This document shows, piece after piece, positions 61,974-64,000 of a stretch of DNA of 64,000 bases (positions within the stretch are counted from its first letter, which is position 1; each line of letters begins with the position of its first letter). Source of the DNA: JBJMQS01 sp045802605 (lineage in GTDB: Bacteria > Planctomycetota > Planctomycetia > Gemmatales > Gemmataceae). Below the pieces are notes generated by a model that saw only the letters and a list, made by a program, of their open reading frames with translations, ran no database searches and had not been told where the DNA came from. The translations under genes and the position numbers were made by a program. Location of the stretch: NCBI GenBank assembly GCA_045802605.1, contig JBJMQS010000003.1:102697-166696 (forward strand), read 5' to 3'.

Positions 61974-62255
61974 GTAGTCAAAAGTGTTCGTAGTACGGAA
62001 TTGGAACCGGGCAGTTAACAGCAGCGCGAGTGGTTGAGTGCCTTTCGTTAGTTCCCTCACACCCTTCCCTGGTCGCCCCGATTGACCAACCGGCTGGTGT
62101 TCGCCAGCCGACTCTGTTCGCCGAAGCGTGATCCGTTCCAATTCAGTCACTCCCGCTGCAAGCCAAACGGTGTATGTGCTCTGGTGAGTGAGTTCGGCCG
62201 GTGTGCATAATCTCTGACCACCAGCCGCCATTCCTGTGGATCTTAGGCCCCAAGC

Positions 62256-63308
62256 ATGACCAAACTGGTTCAAGCCTTCTTCCTCTTATTGGCCTCAGCT
62301 ACCGACCGGCAATTGGCCCAGATGGTCGAATATCTGAAGCAGGAAAACCGGATCCTTCGAGCACGCCTCCCCAAACGTCTGGTAGTTACTCCTAGCGAAC
62401 AAAGGCGCCTCGTCAAACTGGCTCGGCCCTTAGGTTCCATCATCAATCAGCTTATCGGGATCGTCTCCCCGAGAACCATGCGGCGGTGGCTGGCGTTGTC
62501 TCCTCGCAAGCCGCTTCGTTATAGGCCCGGACCCAAAGGTACTTCAACGCCGGTGAAAGACTTGGTTCTGCGTTTGGCCGAGGAAAACCATTGGGGTTAC
62601 ACGCGCATCTTGGGAGAACTCAAGAAGCTGGGGATTCGGATCTCTCGGACGACAGTGATCAACATCTTAAAGCAAGGCGGGTTCGATCCTGGTCCTAAAC
62701 AGGGTCGGGGCAGTTGGGCGGAATGGCTCACTCGTCATGCCAAGACGCTTCATGCCTGCGACTTCTTCACGCAAAAGGTATGGTCGATACGGGGACCGGT
62801 AGACTTCTTCGTCCTGGTGTTTCTGCATGTCGGCACCCGCCGGCTTCACATTGTCGGCGCCACGACCAATCCCAATACGGCTTGGGTGAAACAGCAGGCG
62901 CGGAACTACATCCTTCATTGCGAACAGGCAGGTCTGGAATTAGGTCATCTCGTTCACGATCACGATACAAGTTTTTCCCGAACATTTGACGCGATCTTTC
63001 AATCCGACGCTGTAGACGTGCGTCGTGTTGGCCCTGTAGCACCCAACCTCAATGCCTATTGCGAGCGCGTCATTCAGACCGTGCAACAGGAGTGCTTCGA
63101 CCATTTCACAGTGTTCGGCGAAGCACATCTGCGTTGGCTGTGTTCTGAATTCGAAGCGCATTACAATGCGGAGCGACCCCATCAGGGAATGGGCAATTCG
63201 CCGCTCTCTGGAGCCGATCCACCTGTCACCGACCTGCCGAGCAACCATAGGATCGTCAGCAGCGAACGCCTCGGTGGGTTGCTCAAGAGTTATCGCCGGG
63301 TGGCGTAG
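62256..63308 (+). CDS. Transposase with integrase catalytic core (DDE family)
   Basis: 350 residues. N-terminal helices with HTH-like segments at ~70-150 (WGYTRILGELKKLGIRISRTTVINILKQ) lead into an rve-type core: first D in HACDFFTQK, second in HDHDTSFSRTF, and E in NAYCERVIQTVQQE, followed by HYNAERPHQGMG. It resembles the integrase-core transposases common in planctomycetes. The frame is intact, so it may be active. Terminal inverted repeats and target duplications were looked for in ~300 bp on each side and not found, so the element's ends are unknown. Confidence 0.88.
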   Translation: MTKLVQAFFLLLASATDRQLAQMVEYLKQENRILRARLPKRLVVTPSEQRRLVKLARPLGSIINQLIGIVSPRTMRRWLALSPRKPLRYRPGPKGTSTPVKDLVLRLAEENHWGYTRILGELKKLGIRISRTTVINILKQGGFDPGPKQGRGSWAEWLTRHAKTLHACDFFTQKVWSIRGPVDFFVLVFLHVGTRRLHIVGATTNPNTAWVKQQARNYILHCEQAGLELGHLVHDHDTSFSRTFDAIFQSDAVDVRRVGPVAPNLNAYCERVIQTVQQECFDHFTVFGEAHLRWLCSEFEAHYNAERPHQGMGNSPLSGADPPVTDLPSNHRIVSSERLGGLLKSYRRVA

Positions 63309-63582
63309 TCCTGTTGTCGTCGCACGCCGAATCTGTTTGCTCAAGGTGCCTTTGCGCGTCTGCTGTGCCACATTGACCAAGCACGCATTCCAATTAATCG
63401 CCGCGTATCGCAAGTAGCCCATCATGTCAGACTGAAAGCCGAAGCAAGCAATTCTGAGAACAGTTTTTCGGTCGAATAGAGTTTGTGACCAGGACGGGCT
63501 AGTTTCCGGGCTCGATGGCTTGATTGTAGTCCCGGCGGCCCGACCCTTGCTAGCACACTTGACGTAAGTCGCCTATTCGGGG
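63309..63582. other. Intergenic region between transposase and dockerin protein
   Basis: 274 bp; no gene seen and no clear terminal repeat of the mobile element. Confidence 0.4.
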
Positions 63583-64000
63583 TCAAGGAACCATCGATAT
63601 CCGATTGCGGAATGCAAGGTAGTCGTTCTGATCGACGTCGCCATCATTGTTGTAGTCGACAAGTGTATTAGGCCCGCCGCCAACCAAATTGACCACCAAG
63701 ATGTAATCACTTTGATCCACGGTGCCATCGAAATTCAAGTCGCCAAAGAGGCGGTACCATTTGTTTGTGGTGTTTCCAGAAACAGTGTAATTTGATCCGG
63801 AACCGGCTCCCCCGTCGAGTGCGCCGCCGGGTCCCACCACGTTCGATGCATCAATCGAGAAGTTGTAAAAGCCATCAATCAGTGACGCGGTCGCATCTGC
63901 CAGTGCGCCAGCGAACGTGATAGTCACACTGGTCGCAGGCCCAGTCGCTGGATTCATCACTAAGTTCACATTGCCGGTAGGTCCCGGTGAAAAACTCGTC
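63583..64000 (-). CDS. Secreted dockerin-type protein, C-terminal part (runs off right edge)
   Basis: In frame from the window edge; an internal GTG at 63969 is not the start. The 139 visible residues match the shared C-terminal module of the left-hand giants: SFSPGPTGNVNLVMNPATGP, FYNFSIDASNVVGPGG, NYTVSGNTTNKWYRLFGD. The tail has two calcium loops, DLNFDGTVDQSDY and DYNNDGDVDQNDY, both canonical, unlike the degenerate second loop of the left-hand proteins. It ends FRNRISMVP. The rest of the gene lies outside the window. Confidence 0.85.
   Translation of the reverse strand, partial: TSFSPGPTGNVNLVMNPATGPATSVTITFAGALADATASLIDGFYNFSIDASNVVGPGGALDGGAGSGSNYTVSGNTTNKWYRLFGDLNFDGTVDQSDYILVVNLVGGGPNTLVDYNNDGDVDQNDYLAFRNRISMVP

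Larger units (their letters stand above)
61378..62255. other. Long intergenic region before a transposase
   Basis: 878 bp. It contains a hairpin (61744-61772), a tRNA-T-arm-like word on the minus strand (~61919-61942), a perfect 21-bp palindrome (61953-61973) and a repeated CAGTTAACAG. No complete gene is supported. Confidence 0.5.

Noticed and set aside
61919..61995. Complete tRNA on the minus strand
   Set aside because: A TTCGAAT loop and a CTGTTAA-like word are present, but T-stem, anticodon stem and acceptor do not pair.

Overview
The window is from a planctomycete (class Planctomycetia; family not resolvable by eye). The signs are giant secreted proteins with an Arg-rich N-terminus carrying the planctomycete extracellular motif (LE-x-R-x-x-PA) and dockerin-like C-termini, a PEP-CTERM protein, an ECF sigma factor paired with a Ser/Thr kinase, PQQ-type beta-propellers starting WPGWRG, BlaI/M56 regulator pairs whose receptor carries carboxypeptidase-regulatory-like domains, and an ECF-type sigma factor fused to a membrane segment, similar domains and a thioredoxin fold.

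Layout. 1-16159: four minus-strand genes for surface or secreted giants (one cut by the left edge, a beta-helix-like adhesin, an M36 metalloprotease, a protein with twelve ~60-residue repeats). Three share a ~260-residue C-terminal module ending in a dockerin-like tail; the same tail returns at the right edge (63583-64000) and as a relic at 37431. 16160-34560: cysteine-synthase-like gene, broken LRR gene, FG-GAP/cyclophilin protein, a Cys-rich secreted module (22194-25510), sigma factor plus kinase, acyl-ACP desaturase, FG-GAP/P-domain protein, HD-GYP protein and asnS. Two inverted copies of a ~0.55-kb structured repeat (16335-16923 and 34022-34559) flank this 17-kb segment. 34560-40650: hypothetical secreted proteins, palindromes, a PEP-CTERM protein, a 53-residue acidic protein and a YaiI family protein. 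40801-44761: a tightly overlapping ABC exporter operon (ATPase, permease, ATPase, permease). 44854-49255: small and hypothetical genes, two gene fragments meeting head to head, and a dispersed ~75-bp repeat. 49137-60073: two BlaI/M56 pairs, one with a truncated receptor and one with a 1364-residue receptor, followed by the sigma/TlpA fusion. 60406-64000: class 3 lipase, a long intergenic stretch, a DDE transposase and the right-edge dockerin protein.

How the genes may work together. The left block and scattered relatives are cell-surface or exported material. The BlaI/M56 pair and the sigma/TlpA fusion both place a cytoplasmic or membrane transcription regulator on a long extracytoplasmic array of carboxypeptidase-regulatory-like domains, so they may sense related envelope signals (inference). 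The strongest oddities are an A9 run holding an A-AAA-AAG slippery heptamer between a PhnD-like protein and a PQQ propeller that has no start codon of its own, the sigma/TlpA and M56 sensor architectures, and the two families of intergenic repeats placed just behind stop codons. No rRNA, complete tRNA or CRISPR array was seen.
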